Positions 17,650 through 26,773 of a stretch of DNA of 64,000 nucleotides are shown piece after piece; position 1 is the stretch's first letter, and every line of letters begins with the position of its first letter. This DNA is from Polynucleobacter sp. MWH-UH23A (GTDB lineage Bacteria > Pseudomonadota > Gammaproteobacteria > Burkholderiales > Burkholderiaceae), in assembly GCF_040409805.1 (NCBI RefSeq), contig NZ_CP099572.1:1922001-1986000 (forward strand), read 5' to 3'. The translations under genes and the position numbers were made by a program. The notes beneath the pieces were generated by a model. It ran no database searches. It had not been told where the DNA came from and saw only the letters and a program-made list of their open reading frames with translations.

Positions 17650-18252
17650 CTTCATTAGTTCTTTCAAATCATGTGCCAAGGTCTCTGGGCCTTGCGCATG
17701 CTTAATGTAAAGACGTAAACGTCCCTCTGGATCAAAGACGTAACTGCCTGCCATATGATCCATCGTGTACGAGCCCGGACTCTTCCCCGGCACTTTCTTG
17801 TAATAAATTTTGAAGTCCTTCGCCACCTTTTCTAAGGCAGCCTCATCTGCTGGACGCAATCCCAAAAAGCGGGAATCAAAAGAGGGGACATACTGCTTCA
17901 AAATTGCCGCAGTATCGCGCTCAGGGTCAACAGTAACAAACAAGACCTGCACCTTATCAGACTGTGGGCCCAACAAACTCATCACTTGCTGCATCTCCGT
18001 TAATGTTGTTGGACAAACATCAGGGCATTGGGTATAGCCAAAGAACATGACTACAACCTTGCCATTGAAATCAGCCAATGTTCTGACATTTCCATCGGGA
18101 TCGAGCAAGCTGAAGTCTTTTCCAAATGCGGTGCTGCCAGTGATATCGATATTTTTAAACTCTGGCTTTGGGCTACATGCGACCAAAATCATTGCCATAG
18201 CAGCAATCAAAAAACTACGTAATGCAAACATATTCATTCCAAATGATCTCAA
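17647..18252 (-). CDS. SCO1/SenC copper chaperone lipoprotein
   Basis: A 201-residue thioredoxin-fold protein with a lipobox (ILVAC, Cys26), the copper-binding CPDVC (Cys76, Cys80) and distant His166 in MDHMAGS. SCO proteins deliver copper to the CuA site of cytochrome oxidase subunit II. It is the last gene of the oxidase-assembly run, overlapping ctaB by four bases. Confidence 0.94.
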   Translation of the reverse strand: MRSFGMNMFALRSFLIAAMAMILVACSPKPEFKNIDITGSTAFGKDFSLLDPDGNVRTLADFNGKVVVMFFGYTQCPDVCPTTLTEMQQVMSLLGPQSDKVQVLFVTVDPERDTAAILKQYVPSFDSRFLGLRPADEAALEKVAKDFKIYYKKVPGKSPGSYTMDHMAGSYVFDPEGRLRLYIKHAQGPETLAHDLKELMK

Positions 18253-19142
18253 AGGAAATAGTGATCTATTAGCAATGCTGCAAAGAGCAAGGATAAATAG
18301 GTGATAGAAAAGCGAAATGTCTTTTTAGCCAAAGCATCGCTATATGAGATAAATAGAGCAATCACATATGCTAAAAATATCAATCCCAATATCACGGCTG
18401 AGACCAAATACACCATGCCACTCATCCCGTAAATATAGGGCAGCAAGGTTGCCGCAATCAGAATCAAGGTATAGAGCAAAATGTTCAACAAGGTAAAACG
18501 CTCACCATGCGTTACAGGCAGCATTGGTAAACCTGATTGCACATAATCATCGCGACGATATAAGGCAAGCGCCCAAAAATGCGGTGGTGTCCAAACAAAA
18601 ATAATCAATACCAGAAGCCATGCTTCGGCCGAGAGACTATTAGTGACCGCGGCCCAACCCAAAGCAGGTGGCATTGCCCCCGAAAGCCCACCAATCACAA
18701 TATTTTGGGGTGTTGCTGGCTTTAACAGCCAGGTATAAATCACTGCATAACCAACAAAGGTGGCTAATGTCAACCACATTGTCAGTGGATTACAAAAATT
18801 CCACAAAATTATCATTCCGAGAGAACCAAGAATGATCGAAAAAAGAACAATATGAAACGGTGTTACTTCACCGGTAGCCGAAGGGCGCCATGAAGTACGT
18901 TTCATCTTGGCATCTACTGCCTGCTCTATTAGGCAATTCATGGCAAAAGCCGCGCCCGCCAACAACCAAATACCAACTATTCCGCCGAAGAGGACGGGGT
19001 AAGGCACCATCCCTGGGGTAGCCAAGAACATACCAATCACGGCACAAAAAACGGCGAGTTGAGTCACTCTAGGTTTAGTTAAAACCCAGTATTGACGCCA
19101 ACGTGGCATAGCCTGTTGCTCGCCTGTGTTTGTTATGCTCAT
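18249..19142 (-). CDS. ctaB: Protohaem IX farnesyltransferase (haem O synthase)
   Basis: A 297-residue polytopic UbiA-family prenyltransferase with the Asp-rich region VDAKMKRT and repeated hydrophobic helices. It farnesylates haem B to haem O for cytochrome oxidase. The start at 19142 ([13 protein letters not shown]) gives a four-base overlap with ctaA; a longer in-frame start at 19238 would run back through ctaA without family resemblance. Confidence 0.95.
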   Translation of the reverse strand: MSITNTGEQQAMPRWRQYWVLTKPRVTQLAVFCAVIGMFLATPGMVPYPVLFGGIVGIWLLAGAAFAMNCLIEQAVDAKMKRTSWRPSATGEVTPFHIVLFSIILGSLGMIILWNFCNPLTMWLTLATFVGYAVIYTWLLKPATPQNIVIGGLSGAMPPALGWAAVTNSLSAEAWLLVLIIFVWTPPHFWALALYRRDDYVQSGLPMLPVTHGERFTLLNILLYTLILIAATLLPYIYGMSGMVYLVSAVILGLIFLAYVIALFISYSDALAKKTFRFSITYLSLLFAALLIDHYFL

Positions 19143-20242
19143 AGGGGCTTCCAAGAAGTCCAATAACCAATTCTGACCATGCAGAATACCAAAGCGGCAG
19201 AACCTGCTGTATGCATCAGGGCAGCAACTAAGGGCCACTGGAAAACCACATTTGAAATCCCAGTAATAATCTGTAACGCAAGCAGGCCAACCAAGAGCTT
19301 AGCAAAACGATTCAAACTCTCTGTTGCTGGGTTTGACTGTCGTAATACCCGCCAAGCTAAAACCGAAAGCACTAGCAAGACCAAGCATGCAAAGAGACGA
19401 TGCGCCCAATGAATGGTTTGTAAGGCTACTGGGGAAATAAATTCGCCTTGCGCATTCAAGCCAAGCTGACGCCATAGCGTAAAGCCTTCTTGCCAGTTAG
19501 TTTCAGGCCAAACCGAACCAAGACAAGTAGGAAAATCTGGGCAAGCCAACACTGCGTAATTGGTACTCACCCAAGCACCTAAAAATATTTGACAAAAGAG
19601 AATAACAAAAGCCGTTAACCATAAAAAACCAGGAACAGGTCTTACCCGCAGCATTCGTACTGATGAATTTTTTTCAACCCAAATTTGTTGGGCATAGGTA
19701 GTTAAAGCGGCCAATAAAAATAATGCCAAGATTAAGTGAAGGCTAACAATAATGGGCTGTAATTTTAGGGTCACCGTCCAAGCACCAAAGGCACCTTGAA
19801 TACAAACCAACAACAGCAAACCCAAGCTACCTAGTAGCGGGCCTTTGCCCAAAGACCTCAACTTAGTAAATGCCACCCCCACCTGCACCAAAATAAGAGC
19901 GCCAACAGTCATCGCCAAATATCGGTGAATCATTTCAATCCATGCCTTCATTACCGTAACGGGACCATCGGGCAAAAGATGTTCGGCCTGCTTAATGTCT
20001 CCAAGAGCATGTAGGGGATTAGAGCTTCCATAGCAACCAGGCCAGTCAGGACAACCCAGACCAGAATCAGTCAAACGGGTAAAGGCACCAAAAACAATTA
20101 AGTCAAAAGTCATAAATACCAAGACCCAATTGAGCTTTTGAAAGAAGTTATAACCAGGCTTCGTCCACAAATAGGCGAGCGGCAATCCCGCAAATACGAT
20201 TGCAATTAAAGCCAATTCCAAATGTAAGATAAAACTGGGCAT
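19139..20242 (-). CDS. ctaA: Haem A synthase (COX15/CtaA)
   Basis: A 367-residue membrane protein with about eight helices in two similar halves and the conserved His residues of CtaA (for example EMIHRYLAM and [10 protein letters not shown]). It oxidises haem O to haem A, which is used by the aa3 centre encoded upstream. Extracytoplasmic Cys pairs are visible ([22 protein letters not shown]). Start and upstream stop share one base (20242). Confidence 0.95.
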   Translation of the reverse strand: MPSFILHLELALIAIVFAGLPLAYLWTKPGYNFFQKLNWVLVFMTFDLIVFGAFTRLTDSGLGCPDWPGCYGSSNPLHALGDIKQAEHLLPDGPVTVMKAWIEMIHRYLAMTVGALILVQVGVAFTKLRSLGKGPLLGSLGLLLLVCIQGAFGAWTVTLKLQPIIVSLHLILALFLLAALTTYAQQIWVEKNSSVRMLRVRPVPGFLWLTAFVILFCQIFLGAWVSTNYAVLACPDFPTCLGSVWPETNWQEGFTLWRQLGLNAQGEFISPVALQTIHWAHRLFACLVLLVLSVLAWRVLRQSNPATESLNRFAKLLVGLLALQIITGISNVVFQWPLVAALMHTAGSAALVFCMVRIGYWTSWKPL

Positions 20243-20898
20243 TACAAATTCTCGCCCTTGTGGTTTAACTTCAGGAGCTTTTCTAGATCTTTCTTCATGC
20301 CAGCAAACTCTTTAGGGGAGTTTGTTACTGGGAAGTACATCATTTTTGCAGGGCTTGGGTCTACTAACTGAATTTGCTGACCCGCACCCTCTTTATTAAG
20401 CCATGCCTCAAAGTCAGAACGAAGTTTAGGATCTGAGGGAAAAGAGACAATTTTGAAGCCTGCCGCTTTTTCGTCATACGCTTTTATGACTTCTGGATCA
20501 ACAGGCTGACCATCTGTGTTAACCCATAGGAGCTGTAGACGACTTCCCTCTCTCCCCATGGCAACCTTTACTTGACGCATCAAAAATAAGGCCTCAATAC
20601 ATTTCTCATCCCCAATCTTGCATTCGCCAGCAGGACGTGCGATTAAAAGACTCCACTTACCTTTAGTGGTCGTATCGAGCCATGCCGTATTGAATTCTTG
20701 AGCCGGGTAAACCAGAGTGCCTAAATTGGTTTTACCGCCCGCAGGCTTAATTACGTAGTACGTAAAATAGGATGCAATTACTGGGGAGGCGCAAGCCAAC
20801 AGTAACAACAGCATCTGAATACGACCACGACGGGTACGTGCATTGATAGCATCTGAATCTACCTGTGATGCTGGTATCAATAAATCTTTATCGCTCAC
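20242..20898 (-). CDS. SCO-like conserved membrane-anchored protein, function unknown
   Basis: A 218-residue protein with one N-terminal membrane helix (about residues 25-50) and a periplasmic domain that resembles a thioredoxin/SCO fold in layout but lacks CXXXC; instead it has GECKIGDEKC. Proteins like this sit between SURF1 and ctaA in many Burkholderiales and are assumed to help oxidase assembly; that is inference from position. The start is taken as GTG at 20898, three bases after the SURF1 stop (20901); upstream in-frame codons lie inside SURF1. Confidence 0.75.
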   Translation of the reverse strand: MSDKDLLIPASQVDSDAINARTRRGRIQMLLLLLACASPVIASYFTYYVIKPAGGKTNLGTLVYPAQEFNTAWLDTTTKGKWSLLIARPAGECKIGDEKCIEALFLMRQVKVAMGREGSRLQLLWVNTDGQPVDPEVIKAYDEKAAGFKIVSFPSDPKLRSDFEAWLNKEGAGQQIQLVDPSPAKMMYFPVTNSPKEFAGMKKDLEKLLKLNHKGENL

Positions 20899-20900
20899 TC

Positions 20901-21695
20901 TCAATCCCCATGTGCTGCACTTTGTCGCCAATATTGACGCAAACCGCCAGCTAACCAAAATACAAAGCCCGCAAATGCTAATGCAAACCACTGGAAGGCA
21001 TAAGCATAATGGCGATCAACCCCAGTTGTCAGAGGGACCCATTCTCGGACTAGACCATCAGCAACCCCAGTTTCCTCTAAACGCAAAATAAAGGGTGTTT
21101 GTAACCAGCCATGAAGTTGGCCTTCTCGCACTAAATCAAAATTTTGCACAATACGGGGTTTATTTATATCCACATTTAGATCCTCGGAACCTAATGCATA
21201 CACCTTTCCGGGATGAGCAAAAACGATACCCTCAATATTCAAGGTCCCGACGGGAGTCTCAATGCTTGGCAATATCTCTCGATTCTCGTGATTACGTGGT
21301 GCCCAACCTCGATTGACCCAAAGCACCTCATCACGACCCTCCAGCAGAAAAGGCATCATTACATAGAAGCCGGCTTGTGCAGCCGCTCCAGCACCACCCG
21401 CGGGAACAGGTTGCGGACGATTGTCTAGCCAAACAGCAGCCTCAGGAATATATTTACCGCGAGCAATCATGCGACGCTCACTGGCCTCTTCTAAAGTCCA
21501 CGAATGAGTATTTGCATTCAATATCGGCATCTGCTGACGGGCCAACAAATTGGCAGCCAAAGCAATCTTCCCGTGTGCCCTGCCAACCTGCCAAATTCCA
21601 GCCCCACAACCAATAGCAACCACCAATAAGGCTGATACAGTAGCAACTACACGCTTTACTACCAAGGCATCGAAGAGACTGTTTTTACGATTCAA
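20901..21695 (-). CDS. SURF1 family cytochrome oxidase biogenesis protein
   Basis: A 264-residue protein with one membrane helix at each end and the SURF1 signatures (GIWQVGRAH near the N-terminus; WVNRGWAP in the middle; YAYAFQWFALA at the end). SURF1 assists insertion of haem a3 into subunit I. It is divergent from a small DUF2909 gene, 14 bp away, so the ctaB-side genes may be transcribed from a promoter overlapping that gene. Confidence 0.92.
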   Translation of the reverse strand: MNRKNSLFDALVVKRVVATVSALLVVAIGCGAGIWQVGRAHGKIALAANLLARQQMPILNANTHSWTLEEASERRMIARGKYIPEAAVWLDNRPQPVPAGGAGAAAQAGFYVMMPFLLEGRDEVLWVNRGWAPRNHENREILPSIETPVGTLNIEGIVFAHPGKVYALGSEDLNVDINKPRIVQNFDLVREGQLHGWLQTPFILRLEETGVADGLVREWVPLTTGVDRHYAYAFQWFALAFAGFVFWLAGGLRQYWRQSAAHGD

Positions 21696-21709
21696 GATAA
21701 GGATTTGAA

Positions 21710-21922
21710 ATGAAGTGGATTATTCCAATTGTCCTACTAATGATTGTTTTTAGCCTAGGATCAGCTTTGTATTACATGATGAAAGATCGTGGCAATAGCT
21801 CTCGAATGGTTCACTCACTGATGCTACGTATTGGCTTATCAATTGCCCTATTCCTGGGAATTTTGCTGGCCCATTACTTTGGGGTAATCGAGGCAACGGG
21901 AATCAAAGTGGGAACCAACTAA
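21710..21922 (+). CDS. Twin transmembrane protein, DUF2909 family
   Basis: A 70-residue protein with two hydrophobic helices (about 3-22 and 41-60) separated by a basic stretch (MKDRGNSSRMVHS). It matches the DUF2909 type that is regularly embedded, on the opposite strand, in betaproteobacterial oxidase clusters. Molecular role is unknown; an oxidase-related role is only suggested by position. Confidence 0.8.
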   Translation: MKWIIPIVLLMIVFSLGSALYYMMKDRGNSSRMVHSLMLRIGLSIALFLGILLAHYFGVIEATGIKVGTN

Positions 21923-21952
21923 GCTAACAACAAACAAGTGTGCTTAAAACTG

Positions 21953-21981
21953 AATCGGGGCTTACAAGCCCCGATTTTTAT
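21953..21981. terminator. terminator between DUF2909 gene and ctaE
   Basis: AATCGGGGCTT (21953-21963) and AAGCCCCGATT (21966-21976) pair, followed by TTTTTATTT on the plus strand. It terminates the DUF2909 gene and lies just after the ctaE stop on the other strand, where the T-run is weaker. Confidence 0.88.
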
Positions 21982-21986
21982 TTATC

Positions 21987-22841
21987 TTACATCCAGTAAA
22001 CAGCGATGTACAAACCAAGCCATACGACGTCAACAAAGTGCCAATACCAAGCGGCACCTTCAAACGCAAAATGATGCTTAGCTGTAAAGTCACCACGAAT
22101 CATACGGCGCAAAACAATCGCCAACATCGTGCCACCAAGGAAAACGTGAAAGCCGTGGAAACCAGTCAACATGAAGAATGTAGAGCCATAAATGCCTGAA
22201 GTCAGCTTCAAATTCAACTCATGATATGCATGGTAGTACTCGTACACTTGGAAACCCAAGAAAATAGCGCCCAAACCAACAGTAGCAGCCAAGCCAATGA
22301 TGGCTTTCTTCATGTGATTTTCAACCAATGCATGGTGAGCGATAGTAATCGTTACACCAGAGCTCAAGAGCAACAAAGTATTGACTGTTGGAATTGGCCA
22401 AGGACCCATGGTCGTAAATTTCTCAACCAAACCAGCAGGACCGTCATTTGGCCAAACCGCCTGAAAATCAGGCCAAATCAATTTGCTCTCGACATCACCC
22501 ATCCAAGGCATCGCGATGTTGCGAGCATAGAAAAGGGCCGCAAAGAATGCGCCAAAGAACATAATTTCAGAGAAGATGAACCAAGCCATAGACCAGCGAT
22601 AAGAGATGTCTACGTTGACACCGTTCTTGCCAGCATTGGATTCTGCAATCGTGTCGCCAAACCAGTTATAGAGAACGTAGAGAACAAATGCAACGCCCGC
22701 GAGCGTCAAAGGCCCGCCCCACGAGGCGTGATTTACCCATCCAGAAATACCAAAGCCAAAAGCAATTAAGCCAAAAGCTGCCATTGCTGGATGTCTAGAT
22801 AGTCCAGGGACGAAATAGTATGGGGTTGAATTGGATGACAT
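21987..22841 (-). CDS. ctaE: Cytochrome c oxidase subunit III
   Basis: A 284-residue seven-helix subunit III with conserved features (WFIFSEIMFFGAFF, EYYHAYHE, FHGFHVFLGG, WYWHFVDVVW). It stabilises the haem-copper core and proton entry. ATG at 22841 with an AGAGAGAAT Shine-Dalgarno-like stretch is preferred; a TTG at 22859 is in frame. It is preceded on the same strand by DUF2970 and cox11. Confidence 0.95.
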   Translation of the reverse strand: MSSNSTPYYFVPGLSRHPAMAAFGLIAFGFGISGWVNHASWGGPLTLAGVAFVLYVLYNWFGDTIAESNAGKNGVNVDISYRWSMAWFIFSEIMFFGAFFAALFYARNIAMPWMGDVESKLIWPDFQAVWPNDGPAGLVEKFTTMGPWPIPTVNTLLLLSSGVTITIAHHALVENHMKKAIIGLAATVGLGAIFLGFQVYEYYHAYHELNLKLTSGIYGSTFFMLTGFHGFHVFLGGTMLAIVLRRMIRGDFTAKHHFAFEGAAWYWHFVDVVWLGLYIAVYWM

Positions 22842-22870
22842 CTTATTCTCTCTATTCAATCAAAAAATAA

Positions 22871-23065
22871 TCAATGGGACACAACTACTTTCACTATCAA
22901 CAGGAGCACTCCCATAAAAATCAGGGCACCAATAACTCCTGCAATGATAATGTGCACAAAACTCAATGAAGCAACATCTTCCTGCAAACCAGACTTCTTA
23001 CGCACACCTAAAAAGCCCCACATCACGGCTTTCATAGACTGCATAAAACTACCTTTCTTTTTCAT
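22871..23065 (-). CDS. DUF2970 small membrane protein
   Basis: A 64-residue protein with a short basic N-terminal domain (residues 9-30, AVMWGFLGVRKKSG) and one membrane helix (about 38-60). It matches DUF2970, found between cox11 and subunit III in Burkholderiales. It overlaps cox11 by four bases. No biochemical role is known to me; a part in oxidase assembly is inferred from the conserved place. Confidence 0.82.
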   Translation of the reverse strand: MKKKGSFMQSMKAVMWGFLGVRKKSGLQEDVASLSFVHIIIAGVIGALIFMGVLLLIVKVVVSH

Positions 23066-23646
23066 GATGCCAGCCTTGATTTAGGAGCTGGTGGCGTACC
23101 ACCTAAACCCAACTCAAAGAAGGCGTATGACAAAGTAATTGTTTTTACATCATCCGGTAAACCCGCATCTATTACAAAGACTACCGGCATCTTTTTTGTT
23201 TCTTTTGCTGCTAACGTTTGCTCCTGGAAGCAAAAGCACTCTAATTTAGTAAAGAACTCCGTTGCACTTTTAGGCGCATAACTTGGTATTGCTTGAGCGC
23301 GTACTGGGCGATTCTGATTATTGGTTACTTCATAAACAATCTCTGTCATTTCACCAGGGTGCACTTCTAAAAAATTCTTTACTGGCTTAAAGGTAAACGG
23401 GCCACGGCTATTCGAATCAAACTCAATAGTTACTGTACGAGCATAGTTAACTTGCGTATTGCCAACCTTATTAGGACTGAAGGCTCTAACACCATAATCA
23501 TTCTTACTTGTTACTACATTAATTCCAGTGACCTCACACAAGGCCTTATACATCGGAACCAACGCATAACCAAAACCAAACATCATCACAGCCGCAATTA
23601 AGAGCTTCAACAAAATTTGACGATTTAGCGCTTGATCTACAACCAT
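23062..23646 (-). CDS. ctaG: Cytochrome c oxidase assembly protein CtaG/Cox11
   Basis: A 194-residue copper chaperone with an N-terminal membrane helix (about 12-32), Cys37 at the membrane edge and the copper-binding CFCF (137-140). Cox11 inserts CuB into subunit I. It lies between the tiny assembly protein gene and DUF2970, all on the same strand as ctaD. Confidence 0.95.
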   Translation of the reverse strand: MVVDQALNRQILLKLLIAAVMMFGFGYALVPMYKALCEVTGINVVTSKNDYGVRAFSPNKVGNTQVNYARTVTIEFDSNSRGPFTFKPVKNFLEVHPGEMTEIVYEVTNNQNRPVRAQAIPSYAPKSATEFFTKLECFCFQEQTLAAKETKKMPVVFVIDAGLPDDVKTITLSYAFFELGLGGTPPAPKSRLAS

Positions 23647-23658
23647 TTCTACAAGGGA

Positions 23659-23790
23659 TTAACCCAACAAACTCCGTTTAATCAAAATACCAATAAAAAA
23701 TGTCACTACGATACTCACGAGAATCAAGCCCATCCTACGATTGTTCGCAGCTAGGGCTTGCTTCCTTGAATTATTAAATTCCTGCTTCAC
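23659..23790 (-). CDS. 43-residue cytochrome oxidase small assembly protein
   Basis: A short frame starting at GTG 23790, inside the end of ctaD (17-base overlap), and stopping 12 bp before cox11. The product has a basic N-terminus (NNSRKQALAANNRR) and one membrane helix (MGLILVSIVVTFFIGILI). Burkholderiales commonly carry such a roughly 40-residue protein between subunit I and cox11, and that is the main support. An in-frame extension to 23874 lies within ctaD and is not expected to be coding. Confidence 0.7.
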   Translation of the reverse strand: MKQEFNNSRKQALAANNRRMGLILVSIVVTFFIGILIKRSLLG

Positions 23791-25393
23791 GCATTTGCTC
23801 TGCACTAGGCGGATTCTCAAAAGTGTGATGTGGCGCTGGTGAAGGCACGGTCCACTCAAGACCCTTCGCACCATCCCATGGCTTCATTGGAGCTTTTTCG
23901 CCTTTGCCGTTATATGCAGGCAGCACAACGAAGAGCAAGAAGTAAACCTGCGCCAAACCGAAGCCCAATGCACCGATAGATGCAATCGCATTAAAGTCAG
24001 CAAACTGAGTAGGATAGTCAGCATAGCGACGTGGCATACCCGCTAGGCCCAAAAAGTGCATTGGGAAGAAGGTGATATTGAAGAAAATCATAGAAGCCCA
24101 GAAATGGATCTTGCCGCGTGTTTCGCTAGCCATGAAGCCAGTCCACTTTGGACACCAGTAATAGAAGCCAGCAAACATGGCAAACAATGAACCCGCTACC
24201 AATACATAGTGAAAGTGGGCAACGATGTAGTAAGTATCTTGAATGCCGATGTCAATTGGAGCCATTGCGCAAATCAAACCAGTAAAGCCACCCATGGTGA
24301 AAACGAAGATAAAGCCGATGGCCCACAACATCGGGGTTTCAAAGGTCATCGAACCCTTCCACATCGTTGCAACCCAGTTGAAAATCTTCACGCCTGTTGG
24401 AACAGCAATCAACATCGTTGCATACATAAAGAACAGTTGCCCTGTTACTGGCATGCCAGTTGCAAACATGTGGTGAGCCCAAACGATGAATGACAAGATT
24501 GCAATCGATGCAGTTGCATAAACCATTGAACTGTAACCAAACAATGTCTTTCTAGAGAAAGCAGGAACGATTTCACTAATGATTCCGAATGCTGGAAGAA
24601 TCATGATGTAAACCTCTGGGTGACCAAAGAACCAGAAAATATGCTGGAACATAATTGGGTCACCACCGCCAACTGCGGAGAAGAATGAGGTACCGAAATG
24701 ACGGTCAGTCAGAACCATGGTAATTGCGCCAGCCAACACTGGCATCACAGCAATCAACAAGTAAGCAGTGATCAACCATGTCCAGCAGAACATTGGCATC
24801 TTCATCAATGTCATGCCAGGTGCGCGCATATTCAAAATGGTTACGATGATATTGATCGAACCCATGATTGAGGAGGCACCCAATAAGTGGAGGGCAAAAA
24901 TAGCCATATCCATGCCAGGACCCATCTGTGAGGTCAATGGAGCATAGATAGTCCAGCCACCTGAGGGAGCACCACCAGGAACAAGGAATGAACTCAATAG
25001 CAATGTTGCTGCCACAGGAAGAATCCAGAAACTAAAGTTGTTCATGCGGGCAAATGCCATATCTGATGCGCCGATTTGCAAAGGCACCATCCAGTTAGCA
25101 AAACCAACGAAGGCCGGCATAATCGCACCGAACACCATCACGAGGCCGTGCATAGTAGTGAGTTGATTAAAGAACTCTGGGCGCAGGAACTGCAAACCAG
25201 GTTGGAATAATTCCAAACGAATTCCCAATGCCATTACGCCACCTGCCAACAAACTGACAAATGAGAAGATCAAATACATCGTACCGATGTCTTTGTGGTT
25301 GGTTGCAAACAACCAACGACGCCAGCCGTGTGGCGTGTGATCATCATGCGCGTGGTCGTGTGCGTGATCGTGGGTAGTAGAGACTGTGCTCAT
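23774..25393 (-). CDS. ctaD: Cytochrome c oxidase subunit I (aa3-type)
   Basis: A 539-residue 12-helix subunit I. Ligands are visible: His82 (haem a), His258 and cross-linked Tyr262 in HPEVY, His307-His308 (CuB), and the AHFHYV pair for haems a3 and a. It reduces O2 to water and pumps protons. An unusual N-terminal stretch has seven His in residues 8-22 (HDHAHDHAHDDHTPH). It lies 42 bp after ctaC. Confidence 0.97.
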   Translation of the reverse strand: MSTVSTTHDHAHDHAHDDHTPHGWRRWLFATNHKDIGTMYLIFSFVSLLAGGVMALGIRLELFQPGLQFLRPEFFNQLTTMHGLVMVFGAIMPAFVGFANWMVPLQIGASDMAFARMNNFSFWILPVAATLLLSSFLVPGGAPSGGWTIYAPLTSQMGPGMDMAIFALHLLGASSIMGSINIIVTILNMRAPGMTLMKMPMFCWTWLITAYLLIAVMPVLAGAITMVLTDRHFGTSFFSAVGGGDPIMFQHIFWFFGHPEVYIMILPAFGIISEIVPAFSRKTLFGYSSMVYATASIAILSFIVWAHHMFATGMPVTGQLFFMYATMLIAVPTGVKIFNWVATMWKGSMTFETPMLWAIGFIFVFTMGGFTGLICAMAPIDIGIQDTYYIVAHFHYVLVAGSLFAMFAGFYYWCPKWTGFMASETRGKIHFWASMIFFNITFFPMHFLGLAGMPRRYADYPTQFADFNAIASIGALGFGLAQVYFLLFVVLPAYNGKGEKAPMKPWDGAKGLEWTVPSPAPHHTFENPPSAEQMREAGI

Positions 25394-25435
25394 GGATTAC
25401 TCCGGTTTCGTTTTATCTGTATTAGTTAATCTGAA

Positions 25436-26593
25436 TTAGTTGCCGCCGCGTGCGGTAATAATTTCTTGGGTCTGAATGACTTCACCCGTCTTATTACCCC
25501 ATGAGTTACGGGTATAGGTAATGACTGCAGCAATATCGCCATCAGAAATTACGCCAGCCCACTTAGGCATCGCACCTTTACCATTTAGCAAAATATTGAA
25601 TTGGCCAGCTTTAGGACCATTCACTACTTTGCTGCCATCCAACGCAGGGAAAGCGCCAGCACCTTTTCCATTTGGCTGGTGGCATGCGGCACAGTTAGCA
25701 GCGTAGACTTTCGCACCACGCTCTTTCTGCTCGTCCAATGTATAAACCTTGGAAGGATCATCACCTGCAGCACCCATTTCTTTTTTCTTCTGAGCAACCC
25801 AAGCGGTGTAGTCATCTTGTGAAACTACTTTGACAACGATTGGCATAAACGCATGCTCTGCACCGCACAATTCAGAACACTGGCCGCGGAATGTGCCGAT
25901 AGTTTCTGCCTTGAACCATGTATCACGAACAAATCCTGGAATCGCATCTTGCTTAACACCAAATGCTGGGATAGTCCACGCATGGATAACGTCATTTGCA
26001 GTAGTGATCAAACGAATTTTCTTGCCAACTGGTACAACCATCTCGTTATCCACTTCCATCAAATAGGTATTTGATTTTGGTGCAAGGTTGTTGATGGCTT
26101 CGCGTGGAGTAGAAAGAGTGGATAAGAAACTAATGCCTTCGCCTTCGCCCTTAATGTAGTCGTAACCCCATTTCCACTGATAACCTGTTGTCTTAATGGT
26201 GATATCGGAGTTGGTAGTATCTTTCATCGCCACAACTGTTTTCGTTGCAGGCAAAGCCATACCAATAACAATTAATAATGGAATGACTGTCCATACAATT
26301 TCAACTAATGTGCTCTCGTGGAATGATGCTGACTTATGTCCGAGTGATTTGCGATGTTTCAAAATCGAATAGAACATCACACCGAAGACACCCACAAAAA
26401 TCAATGCGCAAATAACAAGCATCATCCAATGTAACCAGTGGATTTCTTGCATGATTTTGGTTGCTGGGGCAGCGAAATTCAGCTGGTTTACAGCTGGGCC
26501 GCCAGGCATGTTTTCTGTTGCATAAGCAAAAGCAGTGCCAAAGGCTGCTACTAAATAGAGCGATGCCCTAGTGACTTTTCCAAATAAATTCAT
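25436..26593 (-). CDS. ctaC: Cytochrome c oxidase subunit II with fused cytochrome c domain
   Basis: A 385-residue subunit II: signal peptide (about 1-25), two membrane helices (about 55-76 and 97-117), a cupredoxin domain with the CuA ligands His204, Cys239, Cys243, His247 and Met250, then a C-terminal cytochrome c domain with CAACH (301-305) and a Met ligand later (GAMPKWAG). The fused cytochrome marks a caa3-type enzyme. It is the first gene of the operon, behind a promoter at 26683-26711. Confidence 0.96.
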   Translation of the reverse strand: MNLFGKVTRASLYLVAAFGTAFAYATENMPGGPAVNQLNFAAPATKIMQEIHWLHWMMLVICALIFVGVFGVMFYSILKHRKSLGHKSASFHESTLVEIVWTVIPLLIVIGMALPATKTVVAMKDTTNSDITIKTTGYQWKWGYDYIKGEGEGISFLSTLSTPREAINNLAPKSNTYLMEVDNEMVVPVGKKIRLITTANDVIHAWTIPAFGVKQDAIPGFVRDTWFKAETIGTFRGQCSELCGAEHAFMPIVVKVVSQDDYTAWVAQKKKEMGAAGDDPSKVYTLDEQKERGAKVYAANCAACHQPNGKGAGAFPALDGSKVVNGPKAGQFNILLNGKGAMPKWAGVISDGDIAAVITYTRNSWGNKTGEVIQTQEIITARGGN

Positions 26594-26682
26594 CTTATTC
26601 TCTGTTTATTGTCGCGGGCACTGCAGCAAAAAACGCCACAAAATGCCCAAAATGCGGTCTCAAGCCAATACATCCAGCGGTG

Positions 26683-26711
26683 ATTATAGGGTTAATTAGA
26701 CTCAACAACAA
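26683..26711 (-). promoter_or_regulatory. ctaC operon promoter
   Basis: On the minus strand TTGTTG (26711-26706), a 17 bp spacer, then a perfect TATAAT (26688-26683). Predicted transcription start is near 26676, about 83 bp before the ctaC ATG. Confidence 0.6.
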
Positions 26712-26726
26712 ACAGGGATAACCCCC

Positions 26727-26747
26727 CTACACCCAATCTTGGTGTAG
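26727..26747. promoter_or_regulatory. 21 bp palindrome centred about -61 from the ctaC promoter
   Basis: CTACACC (26727-26733), seven bases, GGTGTAG (26741-26747). There is no T-run on either strand, so termination of the upstream methyltransferase gene is less likely than binding of a dimeric regulator. Its centre lies about 61 bp before the predicted ctaC transcription start, a typical activator position. The regulator is unknown. Confidence 0.45.
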
Positions 26748-26773
26748 CTTAAAATGATAGTAAGTACTTACAC

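Noticed and set aside
22221..22769. 182-residue plus-strand frame opposite ctaE
   Set aside because: It lies wholly antisense to a clear cytochrome oxidase subunit III, has no family character and no ribosome binding site.
26727..26747. Palindrome as terminator of the BioC-like gene
   Set aside because: No T-run follows the stem on the minus strand (it runs into GGGGGTTATC), so a regulatory site was preferred, with modest confidence.
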